The notes: generated by a model from the letters alone, not told the origin. DNA of 24,457 bases from Planctomycetia bacterium (GCA_005773755.1 SXHE01000017.1:1-24457), one strand, 5' to 3'; positions 5,757-14,677 are shown, numbered from the stretch's first letter. Made by a program: numbers and translations.

Positions 5757-8176
5757 TTGTGCTGAAACATCTTGCTCTGCACGATCTCGTGAACGAGCGT
5801 GCGGAACCCGTAGTTCTTCTCGCGTGTCTTCTTCACGATCGCTTCGATCTCGACCCTGTCGCTCACTTCGGGGGCCGCGCCGGTCGCGTAGGTCAACAAC
5901 TTCGCGGCCAAGGCGCGGGCGAGTTGGTCCTTGTCCTTCAGCAGCAGTTGCTTGAACTCGTCGATGTTGGCGAACTTCTCGCCGTTGAACACGTCCGACG
6001 CATCGACCTTCTTCCCCTCGTGATACGGCATCCGGCGGCCGTCCACGGTCACGGGCTTACCGTTCCCGGTGGTTCGGTAGTTGTCGCGCCAGCCGCCGAT
6101 CACGTCGAAGCTTTCCAGCGCGAAGCCCGCGGGGTCAAACTTGCTGTGGCAGTTGGCGCAGGAGCGGTCCTGTCGGTGCTTGGCGAGTTGCTCGCGGATC
6201 GTCGTCGCCCCGCGAATGTCCGGGTCGATGGCGGGCACATCGGCGGGCGGCTTCGGCGGCGGCAGTCCGAGCATGCGCTCCATCACCCACACCCCGCGTG
6301 TGACCGGCGACGTGGTCGTGCCGTTGGCTGTCACCTTCAGTACGCTCGCGTGCGTCAGCACGCCGCCGCGATGGGTGCCCGGTGGGAGTTTCACCTTGCG
6401 GAACGCGAACCCGTCCGAGCCGGGGATGCCGTAGTGCTTTCCGAGCCGCGCGTTGAGCATCGTCCAATCCGAATCCACGAAGTTCGTCAGGCTCATGTCG
6501 TTCTTCAGTACCTCCGCGAAGAACAGTTCCGTCTCGCGGATCATCGACACCTTCAGCATGTGGTCGAATTCGGGATACAGCAAATGGCTCGGCTCTGTGA
6601 AATCGATGTCGCGCAAGCCCAGCCACTGCCCGACGAAATGCTCGGTGAACGCGCCCGCCTTCGGGTGCTTGAGCATCCGCTCGACCTGCGCGCGGAGCGT
6701 CTCGGGTTGCGACAACTTCCCCTTCTCCGCGAGCGTCAGCAGTTCCTCATCCGGCATCGTGCTCCAGAGAAAATAGCTCAAGCGCGACGCGAGCGCGAAG
6801 TCATCGAGCTTGCCCGGCTTCTCACGCAGGAAGATGAAGTTCGGCGACACCATGATCGCAGCGACGCCAACGCGAACCGCTTTCTCGAAGGAGTGCTTCG
6901 CGGCCAGCTTCGCCTTCACCAGATTGAGGAACGGCTTCACGTCGGCGTCGGTCACGCGGCGGCGGAAGGCGCGGCGAGCGAAGTCGCGCAGAACCTTCTC
7001 GGCGTCGGCTTCGGGGTTGTTCGAAACGACCTCGACGCGCTTGCTGTTGTTGAAGACCGGCGACGGTTTCTGCTCCAAATCGCCGAAGATGCGCTTGTGG
7101 CTCGCGGGCGGCCACGCGTCGTGCAGCGGTCCCTCGATCTCCACGAACTGCACCGCCATGCCCGGCCCTTCGTACTTGTCGGCCCCGATCTTGTTCACGG
7201 TCTGCGCGTTCGTCAGCCCATACGGAAGGATGTGGATCGTCGTCCGCGGTTCCATGAACTCGACAAACTCGACGACAGTTGGCTTATCGGCGGGCGCGTC
7301 GAAGTAGCCGACGAGACCGCTTTTGCCCGCCTCACGCTTGCCGGCAACGGAAACCCGATAGGTGATCGGCTTGCCGTTGCTCTGCACCGCCTGTGCGGAG
7401 ATGCGGAACCGGTACCGGCCGCGATCCGGCGGGTAGAACTGGTAGATGTGGACCGCGTTCCACGCCGACGAACTGAACAACGTCACCGTGTCGCCTTCAA
7501 TCCGGTACACGCTTTCGGTCGTTGACTTCACCGTGTGCTGATCTTTGAGGCTGTACCGCTTCTTCGCGACCGGCGGTTGCGGGTTGTTCGCGATCGCGAG
7601 GCCGAGCGCGGTATCGGCGGCTTCCAGGTACTTCTCTAATAGGAACGAGGAGACGTGCAGCGCCTCGCCGCTGTTGTCGAAGCCGTTGGCCGTTGAGTCC
7701 GCGGGGAGCATCTCCTGCAAGTCCAGGTCGATGCCTAGCAAATCGCGGACGGTGTTCTGGTACTCGACGCGATTGAGCCGCCGCACGGTGGAGCGGCCTT
7801 GCGTGGCGCGCCGCTCCACCTCCGCTGTTTCGAGCTGCTTATTCACCCACGCCTGAAGCGCGTCGGTGTCCTTCGTGACGGGCACCGGTTTGCCTTCGGG
7901 CGGCATCGTGCCTGCCTTCACTTGCTCCAGCGCCGCGAGCCACGTGTCGCGATTGGCCTTGTTGGAGAGGTCCGCGGTGAGCTTGTCGAGCGCGACCCCG
8001 CCCTTCGGCTTCGCCCCGCCGTGACACGCGAGGCAGTGCGCTTGCAGGAACGTTTTCGCGCTGGCATCGAGCGGCTTGGGCGCGTCCTTCGGCACCGGCG
8101 CGGGCGGGTCGCCGTGCCCGACGGCGGACAGCACGATTGCGAGCGCGGGAACGAGAAACAGTCGAACGCACGTCAT
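5753..8176 (-). CDS. Planctomycete cytochrome-type protein with DUF1587-DUF1595-DUF1592-DUF1588-DUF1585 (PSD) domains
   Basis: The product is about 807 residues. A signal peptide (VRLFLVPALAIVLSAVG) is followed by a c-type cytochrome-like region with a CLACH heme site and a later GTMPPEGKP that can supply the Met ligand. RRLNRVEYQNTVRDLLG marks DUF1587. A strand-rich middle section (YRFRISAQAV... YRVSVAGKR) resembles a carbohydrate-binding-like insert. DUF1595 (RRAFRRRVTDADVKPFL), DUF1592 (FALASRLSYFLWSTMPDEELL), DUF1588 with a second CANCH site (DRSCANCHSKFDPAGFALE) and DUF1585 (LAAKLLTYATG) follow in the family order. It is probably an exported heme protein; the reaction is unknown. I prefer ATG 8176 over 8227 because the signal peptide begins there and GGAG lies upstream. 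The TAG stop lies inside the inverted repeat 5699-5756. Confidence 0.9.
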   Translation of the reverse strand: MTCVRLFLVPALAIVLSAVGHGDPPAPVPKDAPKPLDASAKTFLQAHCLACHGGAKPKGGVALDKLTADLSNKANRDTWLAALEQVKAGTMPPEGKPVPVTKDTDALQAWVNKQLETAEVERRATQGRSTVRRLNRVEYQNTVRDLLGIDLDLQEMLPADSTANGFDNSGEALHVSSFLLEKYLEAADTALGLAIANNPQPPVAKKRYSLKDQHTVKSTTESVYRIEGDTVTLFSSSAWNAVHIYQFYPPDRGRYRFRISAQAVQSNGKPITYRVSVAGKREAGKSGLVGYFDAPADKPTVVEFVEFMEPRTTIHILPYGLTNAQTVNKIGADKYEGPGMAVQFVEIEGPLHDAWPPASHKRIFGDLEQKPSPVFNNSKRVEVVSNNPEADAEKVLRDFARRAFRRRVTDADVKPFLNLVKAKLAAKHSFEKAVRVGVAAIMVSPNFIFLREKPGKLDDFALASRLSYFLWSTMPDEELLTLAEKGKLSQPETLRAQVERMLKHPKAGAFTEHFVGQWLGLRDIDFTEPSHLLYPEFDHMLKVSMIRETELFFAEVLKNDMSLTNFVDSDWTMLNARLGKHYGIPGSDGFAFRKVKLPPGTHRGGVLTHASVLKVTANGTTTSPVTRGVWVMERMLGLPPPKPPADVPAIDPDIRGATTIREQLAKHRQDRSCANCHSKFDPAGFALESFDVIGGWRDNYRTTGNGKPVTVDGRRMPYHEGKKVDASDVFNGEKFANIDEFKQLLLKDKDQLARALAAKLLTYATGAAPEVSDRVEIEAIVKKTREKNYGFRTLVHEIVQSKMFQHK

Positions 8177-8264
8177 GACGGGACTCACTCCGCGACCGGA
8201 GAGCAGGCGGGAGGACCTTGGCAGCACAGACCATGCTACCCGAATCGTGCGCCGAGCGGGGGAA

Positions 8265-9638
8265 CTACTTCAAGATGTCTTTCACCACTTCGCCGTACAC
8301 GTCGGTGAGGCGGAAGTCGCGGCCGGCGTGACGGTAGGTCAGCTTCTCGTGGTCGAGGCCGAGCAGGTGCAGGATCGTGGCGTGGAAGTCGTGGACGTGA
8401 ACCTTGTTCTCCGCGACCGTCGCGGCGATGTCGTCCGTCTTGCCGTAGGCGAGGCCCGGCTTGGTGCCGCCGCCGGCGAGCCACGACGAGAAGCACGCGG
8501 GGTGGTGGCCCCGGCCCTTCGGTCCGTCTTGGCCCGGGGTGCGACCGAACTCGGTCGTCCACACCACGAGCGTGTCGTCGAGCATCCCGAGCCGCTTCAG
8601 GTCTTGGAGCAAGCCGGCGATGGGCTTGTCGATCTTCTTCGCCAGCGGTTCGTGCTCGCCCACGTCACCGTGCGAGTCCCAGTTCTTCGAGGAGCTGCTG
8701 TCGATCAGTTCGATGAACCGCACGCCGCGCTCCGCGAGCCGCCGCGCGATGAGGCACTGCCACCCGAAGCTCTCGGTGTCCTTGCGGTCGGTGCCGTACA
8801 GTTTCAGCGTCTCGTCGGTCTCCTTCGAGATGTCGAACGCTTCGGGCGATTCGAACTGCATCTTGAACGCGGTCTCGAATGTGCGCACGCGCGCCGCCAG
8901 TTCGTCCGCGCCGCCGCGCGCCGCGAGGTGCTTCTTGTTGAGCGCGTCCGCGAAGCCGAGTTCCATCTCCTGCAACGCTTCGGTGTCCTTCTGGCGCTTC
9001 ACGTTCGGCACCGGCTCCTTGCCGGGGACGACGCGCGTGCCCTGGTGGTACGCGGGGAGGAAGTCGTTGGCGAACACCTGCGTGCCGGCGTAGGGCAGGT
9101 GCGGCGCGAGCACGACGAACGACGGCAGGTTCCGGTTCACCGTGCCGAGGCCGTAGCTGATCCAACTGCCGATGCTGGGCCGCGCGATGAAGAACGACCC
9201 GGTGTGAATCGCGAGCGTGGCCTGGAAGTGCTCGTTGTTGTCACTGTTCATCGAGCGAATCAGGCAGATGTCGTCCATGCGGTCGCGCAGGTGCGGGAAC
9301 AGGTCGCTGATCACGGTGCCGCACTTGCCGCCGGGTTTGAACGCCCACCGCGGCTTCAGCAGCGGGCGCTTTTCGTTGGACAGCCCGCCGCCGACGCCGA
9401 GCGTCTTGCCGTCGGCCGCGAACAGCTTCGGCTTCGGGTCGAACGTGTCCATCTGCGACACGCCGCCGGTGCTGAACAGCCAGATGACGCGCTTGGCCTT
9501 CGCCGCGAAGTGCGACTTCTTGGGCGCGAGCGGGTCGGGCGCTGCGCACAGCTCCGAGGCGATGGCCGGCAGGAGCGACGCGCCGAGCATCGAGCGCAGC
9601 GCGGCGCGACGGGAGGGAAGTGGTGTGAGGGTCGTCAT
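8265..9638 (-). CDS. DUF1501 family Tat-exported protein (alkaline-phosphatase/sulfatase-like fold)
   Basis: The 457-residue product has a Tat-type signal (PSRRAALRSMLGASLLPAIA). DUF1501 hallmarks follow: KRVIWLFSTGGVSQMDTFDPK, GTVISDLFPHLRDRMDDICLIRSM, TLVVWTTEFGRTPG, and a C-terminal HVHDFHATILHLLGLDHEKL. The conserved Asp, His and Glu residues resemble a metal-binding phosphatase or sulfatase core, but the nucleophile position differs from true sulfatases and no substrate is known. Family members are normally encoded right next to a PSCyt1/DUF1549/DUF1553 cytochrome gene and are thought to work with it in the envelope. Its ATG overlaps the stop of the SUKH-like gene (ATGA at 9638-9635), so translation is probably coupled. 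A gap of 88 bases separates it from the next cytochrome-type gene. Confidence 0.93.
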   Translation of the reverse strand: MTTLTPLPSRRAALRSMLGASLLPAIASELCAAPDPLAPKKSHFAAKAKRVIWLFSTGGVSQMDTFDPKPKLFAADGKTLGVGGGLSNEKRPLLKPRWAFKPGGKCGTVISDLFPHLRDRMDDICLIRSMNSDNNEHFQATLAIHTGSFFIARPSIGSWISYGLGTVNRNLPSFVVLAPHLPYAGTQVFANDFLPAYHQGTRVVPGKEPVPNVKRQKDTEALQEMELGFADALNKKHLAARGGADELAARVRTFETAFKMQFESPEAFDISKETDETLKLYGTDRKDTESFGWQCLIARRLAERGVRFIELIDSSSSKNWDSHGDVGEHEPLAKKIDKPIAGLLQDLKRLGMLDDTLVVWTTEFGRTPGQDGPKGRGHHPACFSSWLAGGGTKPGLAYGKTDDIAATVAENKVHVHDFHATILHLLGLDHEKLTYRHAGRDFRLTDVYGEVVKDILK

Positions 9639-10576
9639 GCGTTGCCCTGCGTCTTGTGCGCAATCAGTTCGCGGACCCGTTGCACGATGTCGGCCATGAT
9701 TGTGGGTGACCGGCGGCGCGTGAAGAACGTCGGCACGTTGAGGTGGACGCGCCCCGGCTCGACGCGCACACTCTCACCCCGTACCTCGACGGTCAGCCCG
9801 GCGGCCCCGAGTGCGTCTGCCACTTGCCGAACGAACGTGCGCATTTCGGTTCTGTGATGCTGAATCGCAGTCGCCGCTTGCGGGGTCGTCATGGCATCAA
9901 GTTTCTGAATCGCCTCTCTGCGCCGGTACTCGTCGCCGGTGTCGAGCAACTGTGCGACCACAGCGACCTGATTTTCAGAGAACAGCGTGATCGCCCACCG
10001 CTCCGCGTCCGCGCGCTCTACGGTGGCCGGTTCGAGTGCGTCTGCGAACGCGAGCAGCGCGTGAGCGGTCGCAACGTCAGCCGCTGTGCGATCGGTCGTG
10101 TCCGGGCGCAACTCTCGGGACAGGCTCCACAGCGACGCACCCTCGTCGTCCTCACTCACTTCGTCGCCCAAGTCGATTACGCCGAGGACGGTTCGGACGA
10201 ACGAGCGCACGCTGCGGTATTCGAGCGCGGCCGTGTCGTCGTGGAACACGCGTGCGACGTATCCCGCGACCGGCCCGCCGAGGCACACGCAGTGCGGGTT
10301 CGAGTCGTTGAGATCGGTGAACGGGAAATAGCCCCAACAGCTCGGGGTGCCGAACGAGTGAAACGAGGAAACGTAAGAAGCAACCCGGTCCAGCGGCAGC
10401 AGCTCGAGCGCGCCGCGGCTGTTGATGCGCACTCCGTTCGCGCGCGAGTACATCGTGCGCAAATCGGGCGTGAGCACGAGTCCGGTCTCGCGCTCGAACG
10501 CTCCGAAGTCCGCGCCGCTGGCACCGGGGTTCGCGTTCACCCCGCCGCGATTCAGTAGTTGGACGAACTCCGTCAC
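9635..10576 (-). CDS. SMI1/KNR4 (SUKH)-like domain protein
   Basis: The 313-residue protein starts at GTG 10576, with AGGA about 7 bases upstream. Residues about 20-140 fit a SUKH domain. The helix ASGADFGAFERETGLVL leads to the PDLRTMYSRANG segment, then ELLPLDRVASY, then the conserved strands around CWGYFPFTDLNDSNPHCVCL, VARVFHDDTAALEYRSVRSF. The rest (about 160-313) is helical with a small strand-rich end (LTVEVRGESVRVEPGRVHLN) and is not recognised. SUKH proteins include immunity proteins of polymorphic toxin systems as well as cytoplasmic regulators. No signal peptide is seen, so it probably stays in the cytoplasm, unlike all its operon neighbours. It lies 9 bases after the DUF1553 gene and overlaps the DUF1501 ATG by 4 bases. 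No toxin gene is adjacent, so an immunity role is only a possibility. Confidence 0.75.
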   Translation of the reverse strand: MTEFVQLLNRGGVNANPGASGADFGAFERETGLVLTPDLRTMYSRANGVRINSRGALELLPLDRVASYVSSFHSFGTPSCWGYFPFTDLNDSNPHCVCLGGPVAGYVARVFHDDTAALEYRSVRSFVRTVLGVIDLGDEVSEDDEGASLWSLSRELRPDTTDRTAADVATAHALLAFADALEPATVERADAERWAITLFSENQVAVVAQLLDTGDEYRRREAIQKLDAMTTPQAATAIQHHRTEMRTFVRQVADALGAAGLTVEVRGESVRVEPGRVHLNVPTFFTRRRSPTIMADIVQRVRELIAHKTQGNA

Positions 10577-10585
10577 GGCATTTCC

Positions 10586-13021
10586 TCACTCCACATACAC
10601 GAACTCGTTGCTGAGGAACAGCGCCCGCGTGAGGCTCTCCCACGCGCGATCGGTCCCGCCCAACTTCGCCACATACTCCGTTGTCGCCTTCACCTCATCG
10701 TCGGTCGGCACACGCCCATACAGAAGCACGAACGCGCGCGTCACACGGGCCGCGTCGTCCTTGCCTTCCTTCTGGACGCGCCCCGCGAAGGCCTTCGCAT
10801 GTGCGTGAACGAACGGGTCGTTCATCAGGTACAGCGCTTGCAGCGGCGTGGTGCTGACGAGGCGACGGTCGGTGCCGGTGTTGGTGTCCGCGCCGTCGAA
10901 CAGGCCGAAGAACGGGTGCCGCGCGAACCGTTGTTGCATCACGTACACGCTGCGCTTGTTCGTGTCGTACACCGCCTTGAACGGGTTGTGCTGCGTGAAG
11001 CCCCACGACTTCGGATCGGGGAACGGGTGCGCGCCACCCGGTGCGCGATCGAGGTTCCCGCTCACCGCGAGCAGCGTGTCACGGACGCTCTCCGCGTCCA
11101 GCCGGCGGCGGTCGAAGCGCCAGAGGTAGTCGTTCGCCACGTCGAGCTTCGTGTTGGCCTCGTTGTCGGCGCTCGATTGTTGGTAGGTGCTCGACAGCAT
11201 GATGAGTTTGTGCATCGCCTTCAGTGACCACTTCTCTTCGACGAAGTGCGACGCGAGGTAATCCAACAACTCTGGGTGCGTGGGCGGTTGGCCCATGACG
11301 CCGAAGTTGCTCGCGGTCTTCGCCAGTCCCCTGCCGAAGTGGTACTGCCAGACGCGGTTGACCATCACGCGCGCGGTGAGCGGGTTCTTCGGGTCGGTGA
11401 GCCAGTTCGCGAGGTGCAGCCGACCGCTGCCCTTCTCGGTTGCGGGGAGCGCGTGGCCACCCAGCACGTCGGGGAACCGGCGCGGCACTTCCGGCCCGAT
11501 GCGCTCCGGGTCGCCTTTGACCTGAACATGAGCGTTGCCGACCTTCCGCTTGCCCTCGGTCTTGCCCTCCGCAACAGCGTAGGCGTTCTCGAACGGAAGC
11601 GTTTGCTTCGCGAACCGCTCCAGCTCTTGTTGCGCGGTCTTGATCTTCTGCTTGAGCGCATCCACCTTGCGGTTGCCCTCCGCGATCTTGGCCTTGCGCG
11701 CGTCTTCGTCCGCGATCTTCTCCGCGCCGGCCAGTTCCTTCTCGGCGGCGCTCTTCTCCGCGGTCGCGGCCTTCACCTTAGCGTCGAGGTCGGCGAGCTT
11801 CGCGTTCCGGTCCTTCTCGAAGGTCGCGATGGTGTCGCCGGATGCGAGCGGTACGAAGTCGCGCTGCACCTTGTCCAGTTCGATGCCGGGTCGCGGGTAG
11901 CGCGTGCTGCTGAAGAAGCCGTAGAGGGCGTAGTAGTCGTGTTGGCTGATGGGGTCGAACTTGTGGTCGTGGCAGCGGGCGCAGTTGATCGTGAGCGCGA
12001 GGAACGTGCGCCCGAGGTTGTCGATCTGGTCCTCGTAGGTCAGGTACCACGGGTAGCGCGCCTCCTCGTAAGAACCGAAGCGCCGGGTGTTCGCCAGGTA
12101 GCCGGTCGCGATGATCTTCGCCTGCCGGTCGGCCTCGTCCTTGTGCGGGAGCAAGTCGCCGGCGATCTGCTGGCGGACGAACTCGTCGTAGGGCAGGTCG
12201 CGGTTGAAGGCGTCGATGATCCAGTTGCGGTAGCGGTACATCTGCGGGATGGGGTAGTCCGAGTTGTCGCCCGCGGTGTCGGCGTAGCGGACCACGTCCA
12301 TCCAGTGCCGGCCCCAGCGCTCGCCGTAGGCGCTCGACGCGAGCAACCGGTCGATCACCTTCGCGAACGCTTCGGGCGACTCGTCCTGGAGGAAGGCGTC
12401 GATCTCGTCGGGCGCGGGCGGCAGGCCGGTGAGGTCGTAGGTCGCGCGGCGGATCAGCGCGCGCTTGTCGACCGGCGGTGCGGCCTTCAATCCTTTCGCT
12501 TCGAGCTTGGCGAGAATGAAGGCGTCGATGGGGTTCGCGCTCCCCTTCGGAACAACGGGCCGCGCGACCGGCTTGAACGCCCAGTATTCTTTCGCCTTCT
12601 CCAGGTCGATGCGGTTCGTCGCAACTTTGCCGTCGCGCGGGTCGGGCGCGCCCATCTTCACCCACGCTTCGAGGTCCGCGATCTCTTCCGCTTTCAGCTT
12701 TCCGTCTGGTGGCATCTTGGGATAGGGGCCTTTGCCCCGCACGGCTTCAATTAGCAGGCTCATGTCCGGCTTGCCCGGCACGATCGGGGGGCCAGACACG
12801 CCGCCCGTGAGAAGCCCGTCGCGCGTGTCGAGCGCCAGTTTGCCCTTGAGCTTCTTCGGGTTGTCGCCGTGGCACGAGTAGCAGTTCTTCACGAGGACCG
12901 GGCGTACCTTTTTCTCGAAGAACTCGATTTGCTCCGCGGTCGGCTTCGCGGTCGGCTTCGCGTCGGCGCGGGCCGCGGCGGAGAGCAGTGCGAGCGCGAG
13001 AAGTGCGCGGCGGAACGGCAT
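10586..13021 (-). CDS. PSCyt1-DUF1549-DUF1553 planctomycete cytochrome-type protein
   Basis: The 811-residue product has a signal peptide (FRRALLALALLSAAARADA). A PSCyt1 domain with the heme site CYSCH (47-51) and KMPPDG (Met103 as a possible second ligand) follows. DUF1549 (about 165-395) contains LIRRATYDLTGLPP, YGERWGRHWMDVVRYADT and a second CARCH site before DHKFDPI. A charged helical linker or coiled coil (about 410-480, rich in K, E and A) leads to DUF1553 (PLTARVMVNRVWQYHFGRGL, LDAESVRDTLLAVSG, TTPLQALYLMNDPFVHAHA). It is likely an exported diheme-type protein in an oxidation pathway of unknown substrate. ATG 13021 is chosen because the signal peptide starts there; the frame is open for a further 1.5 kb upstream only as an antisense shadow of the next gene. 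This is the first gene of the minus-strand run. Confidence 0.93.
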   Translation of the reverse strand: MPFRRALLALALLSAAARADAKPTAKPTAEQIEFFEKKVRPVLVKNCYSCHGDNPKKLKGKLALDTRDGLLTGGVSGPPIVPGKPDMSLLIEAVRGKGPYPKMPPDGKLKAEEIADLEAWVKMGAPDPRDGKVATNRIDLEKAKEYWAFKPVARPVVPKGSANPIDAFILAKLEAKGLKAAPPVDKRALIRRATYDLTGLPPAPDEIDAFLQDESPEAFAKVIDRLLASSAYGERWGRHWMDVVRYADTAGDNSDYPIPQMYRYRNWIIDAFNRDLPYDEFVRQQIAGDLLPHKDEADRQAKIIATGYLANTRRFGSYEEARYPWYLTYEDQIDNLGRTFLALTINCARCHDHKFDPISQHDYYALYGFFSSTRYPRPGIELDKVQRDFVPLASGDTIATFEKDRNAKLADLDAKVKAATAEKSAAEKELAGAEKIADEDARKAKIAEGNRKVDALKQKIKTAQQELERFAKQTLPFENAYAVAEGKTEGKRKVGNAHVQVKGDPERIGPEVPRRFPDVLGGHALPATEKGSGRLHLANWLTDPKNPLTARVMVNRVWQYHFGRGLAKTASNFGVMGQPPTHPELLDYLASHFVEEKWSLKAMHKLIMLSSTYQQSSADNEANTKLDVANDYLWRFDRRRLDAESVRDTLLAVSGNLDRAPGGAHPFPDPKSWGFTQHNPFKAVYDTNKRSVYVMQQRFARHPFFGLFDGADTNTGTDRRLVSTTPLQALYLMNDPFVHAHAKAFAGRVQKEGKDDAARVTRAFVLLYGRVPTDDEVKATTEYVAKLGGTDRAWESLTRALFLSNEFVYVE

Positions 13022-13060
13022 GGGAGAGACCCGCGCGGCGAGGGTGTGGAGCAACCGCCC

Positions 13061-13088
13061 ATGATACCCGACCCCGGCGAGCGAACAA
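13061..13088 (-). promoter_or_regulatory. Candidate promoter of the cytochrome operon
   Basis: On the minus strand TTGTTC (13088-13083), a 16-base spacer and TATCAT (13066-13061) resemble -35 and -10 boxes. The -10-like box lies 39 bases before the ATG at 13021. The evidence is consensus similarity and position only. Confidence 0.35.
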
Positions 13089-13120
13089 GCGCGAGCCTCG
13101 GTTCGTGACTTCGTCCGTGA

Positions 13121-13126
13121 TACAAT
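13121..13126 (+). promoter_or_regulatory. Candidate -10 box (TACAAT)
   Basis: TACAAT lies 39 bases before the GTG start at 13166, in the divergent intergenic region. I see no convincing -35 box. Similar hexamers (TACAGT, TAGAAT) precede two other plus-strand genes in this window. Confidence 0.3.
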
Positions 13127-13165
13127 CTCCCCTGTCGCCACCTTCACCTCTCCCGGAGCGATGTC

Positions 13166-14677
13166 GTGTCCACCTCTCCCGATCGGCGTGCGTTCCTCCA
13201 GTCGTCGGCCGCGCTCGGCGGTCTCACGTTCCTGACCGACCTGCCGGGGGTCTCCGCGGCCGACGCGAAGGTCGACCCGAACCTGGTCGCGCTCGCGCCG
13301 GAGATCGAACCGCTCGTGCGCCTCATCGAGGACGTGCCGCGGGCGAAGCTGCTCGAAGAGATGGGTACACGCATCAAGAAGGGGCTGTCGTACCGCGAGG
13401 TGCTGGGCGGGCTGCTGCTCGCGGGCGTGCGGAACGTGCGGCCCCGGCCCAACGTCGGGTTCAAGTTCCACGCGGTGCTGGTCGTGAACGCCGCGCACCA
13501 GGCGGCGCTCGCGGCCCCGGACAAGGAGCGCTGGCTCCCGCTGTTCTGGGCGCTCGACAACTTCAAGGACGCGCAGGCCAAGAACGCCGACGAGAGCGGC
13601 TGGCGGATGAAGCCGGTCGACGACGCGAAAGTGCCGGCTTCTCCGCGGATGGCACGCGCGGCGTTCACCACCGCGATGGACAACTGGGACGTGGACGCGG
13701 CGGATGTCGCGGTCGCGGGGCTGGCGCGAACCGCGACCGCGGGTGACCTGTTCGACCTGTTCGCGAAGTACGGCAGCCGCGACTTCCGCGACATCGGCCA
13801 CAAGATCATCTACGTCGCCAACGCCTTCCGCACGCTCGATGTGATCGGCTGGCAGCACGCGGAGCCGGTGCTGCGGTCGCTGGCATTCGCGCTGCTCAAG
13901 CACGACGGCAAGAACCCGGCGAAGGACGACCTCGCCCCGGACCAGCCGGGCCGCAAGAACGCCGAGCGCCTGCGCGCCGCGAGCACGCCGCGCCGCGTGA
14001 GCGACGCGACCAAACCCGAAGCGACCCAAACGATCCTCAAATCGCTCCGGACCGCGAGCGCCGACGAGATGGGGGACGAGGCGAACCGCGCGCTGATGTA
14101 CGGCGAGCGCCCGCGGGTTCTCTGGGACGGGCTGTTCCTCGGTGGTGCCGAACTGCTGATGCGGCAACCGGGCATCGTCAGCCTGCACGCGCTCACGACG
14201 CTCAACGCGCTCCACTACGCCGCGCGCACCACCGGCGACGCCGAACTGCGGAAGCTCCTCCTGCTCCAGGCCGCGTCGTTCGTGCCGCTGTTCCGCGACG
14301 CGATGGCGGCCCGTGGGAAGGTGGGCGACGCGAAGATCGACGAACTCGCGGTGTACGAGGAAGAGCGCCTGTTTACGGTCGGCGAAGTGTACGCCGAGTT
14401 GTCGAAGAACAAGGAGAAGGCCGCGCGGACGGCGCTCACGGTGTTGAAGGGCGACCGCACGAAGGCGAAGGAGCTGACCGACGAGGCCCGGCGGCTGATC
14501 TTCCTGAAGGGTACCGACGCGCACGACTACAAGTTCAGCTCCGCGGTACTCGAAGACGCCAGCTTCATCGCGCCGGAGTGGCGCGACCGGTTCCTGGCCG
14601 CGAGTGTGTTTTGGCTGAAGGGCAGCGGCGCGCCGGATTCGGGGCTGGTGAAGCGGACCCGCGCGGCGCTGAGCTGA
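13166..14677 (+). CDS. Tat-exported, mostly helical protein of unknown function
   Basis: The 503-residue product starts at GTG 13166, with GGAG 8 bases upstream; the ATG at 13161 is in another frame. The N-terminus DRRAFLQSSAALGGLTFL is a Tat signal. The mature part looks almost entirely alpha-helical, with LSYREVLGGLLLAGVRNVRPR, GFKFHAVLVVNAAHQAAL and WLPLFWALDNFKDAQAKN near the front. Scattered conserved-looking His, Asp and Trp residues could bind a cofactor. I know similar proteins only as hypothetical Tat proteins of planctomycetes, and I assign no function. It diverges from the cytochrome operon, sharing a 144-base intergenic region, and is followed by a porin gene 73 bases downstream. 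An envelope role linked to either neighbour is plausible. Confidence 0.8.
   Translation: MSTSPDRRAFLQSSAALGGLTFLTDLPGVSAADAKVDPNLVALAPEIEPLVRLIEDVPRAKLLEEMGTRIKKGLSYREVLGGLLLAGVRNVRPRPNVGFKFHAVLVVNAAHQAALAAPDKERWLPLFWALDNFKDAQAKNADESGWRMKPVDDAKVPASPRMARAAFTTAMDNWDVDAADVAVAGLARTATAGDLFDLFAKYGSRDFRDIGHKIIYVANAFRTLDVIGWQHAEPVLRSLAFALLKHDGKNPAKDDLAPDQPGRKNAERLRAASTPRRVSDATKPEATQTILKSLRTASADEMGDEANRALMYGERPRVLWDGLFLGGAELLMRQPGIVSLHALTTLNALHYAARTTGDAELRKLLLLQAASFVPLFRDAMAARGKVGDAKIDELAVYEEERLFTVGEVYAELSKNKEKAARTALTVLKGDRTKAKELTDEARRLIFLKGTDAHDYKFSSAVLEDASFIAPEWRDRFLAASVFWLKGSGAPDSGLVKRTRAALS

Noticed and set aside
5636..7525. 629-codon plus-strand frame opposite the DUF1592-type gene
   Set aside because: Composition is typical of a high-GC antisense shadow, with no recognisable domain; the minus strand carries the family motifs.
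8177..8264. Small gene in the gap between DUF1501 and the DUF1592-type gene
   Set aside because: No frame with a ribosome binding site and a protein-like sequence; only an 88-base spacer is visible.
8076..9857. 593-codon plus-strand frame opposite DUF1501
   Set aside because: Shadow frame, rich in Arg/Val/Glu/His, no domain; the minus strand shows clear DUF1501 motifs.
9635..10576. Toxin-immunity pair around the SUKH-like gene
   Set aside because: No toxin-like gene is adjacent; both neighbours are exported planctomycete families.
10586..14524. A 1312-codon open frame on the minus strand as one giant protein
   Set aside because: Only the part from ATG 13021 has cytochrome-type domains and a signal peptide; the rest is antisense to the clear Tat-protein gene and is Arg/Gly/Val-rich shadow sequence.
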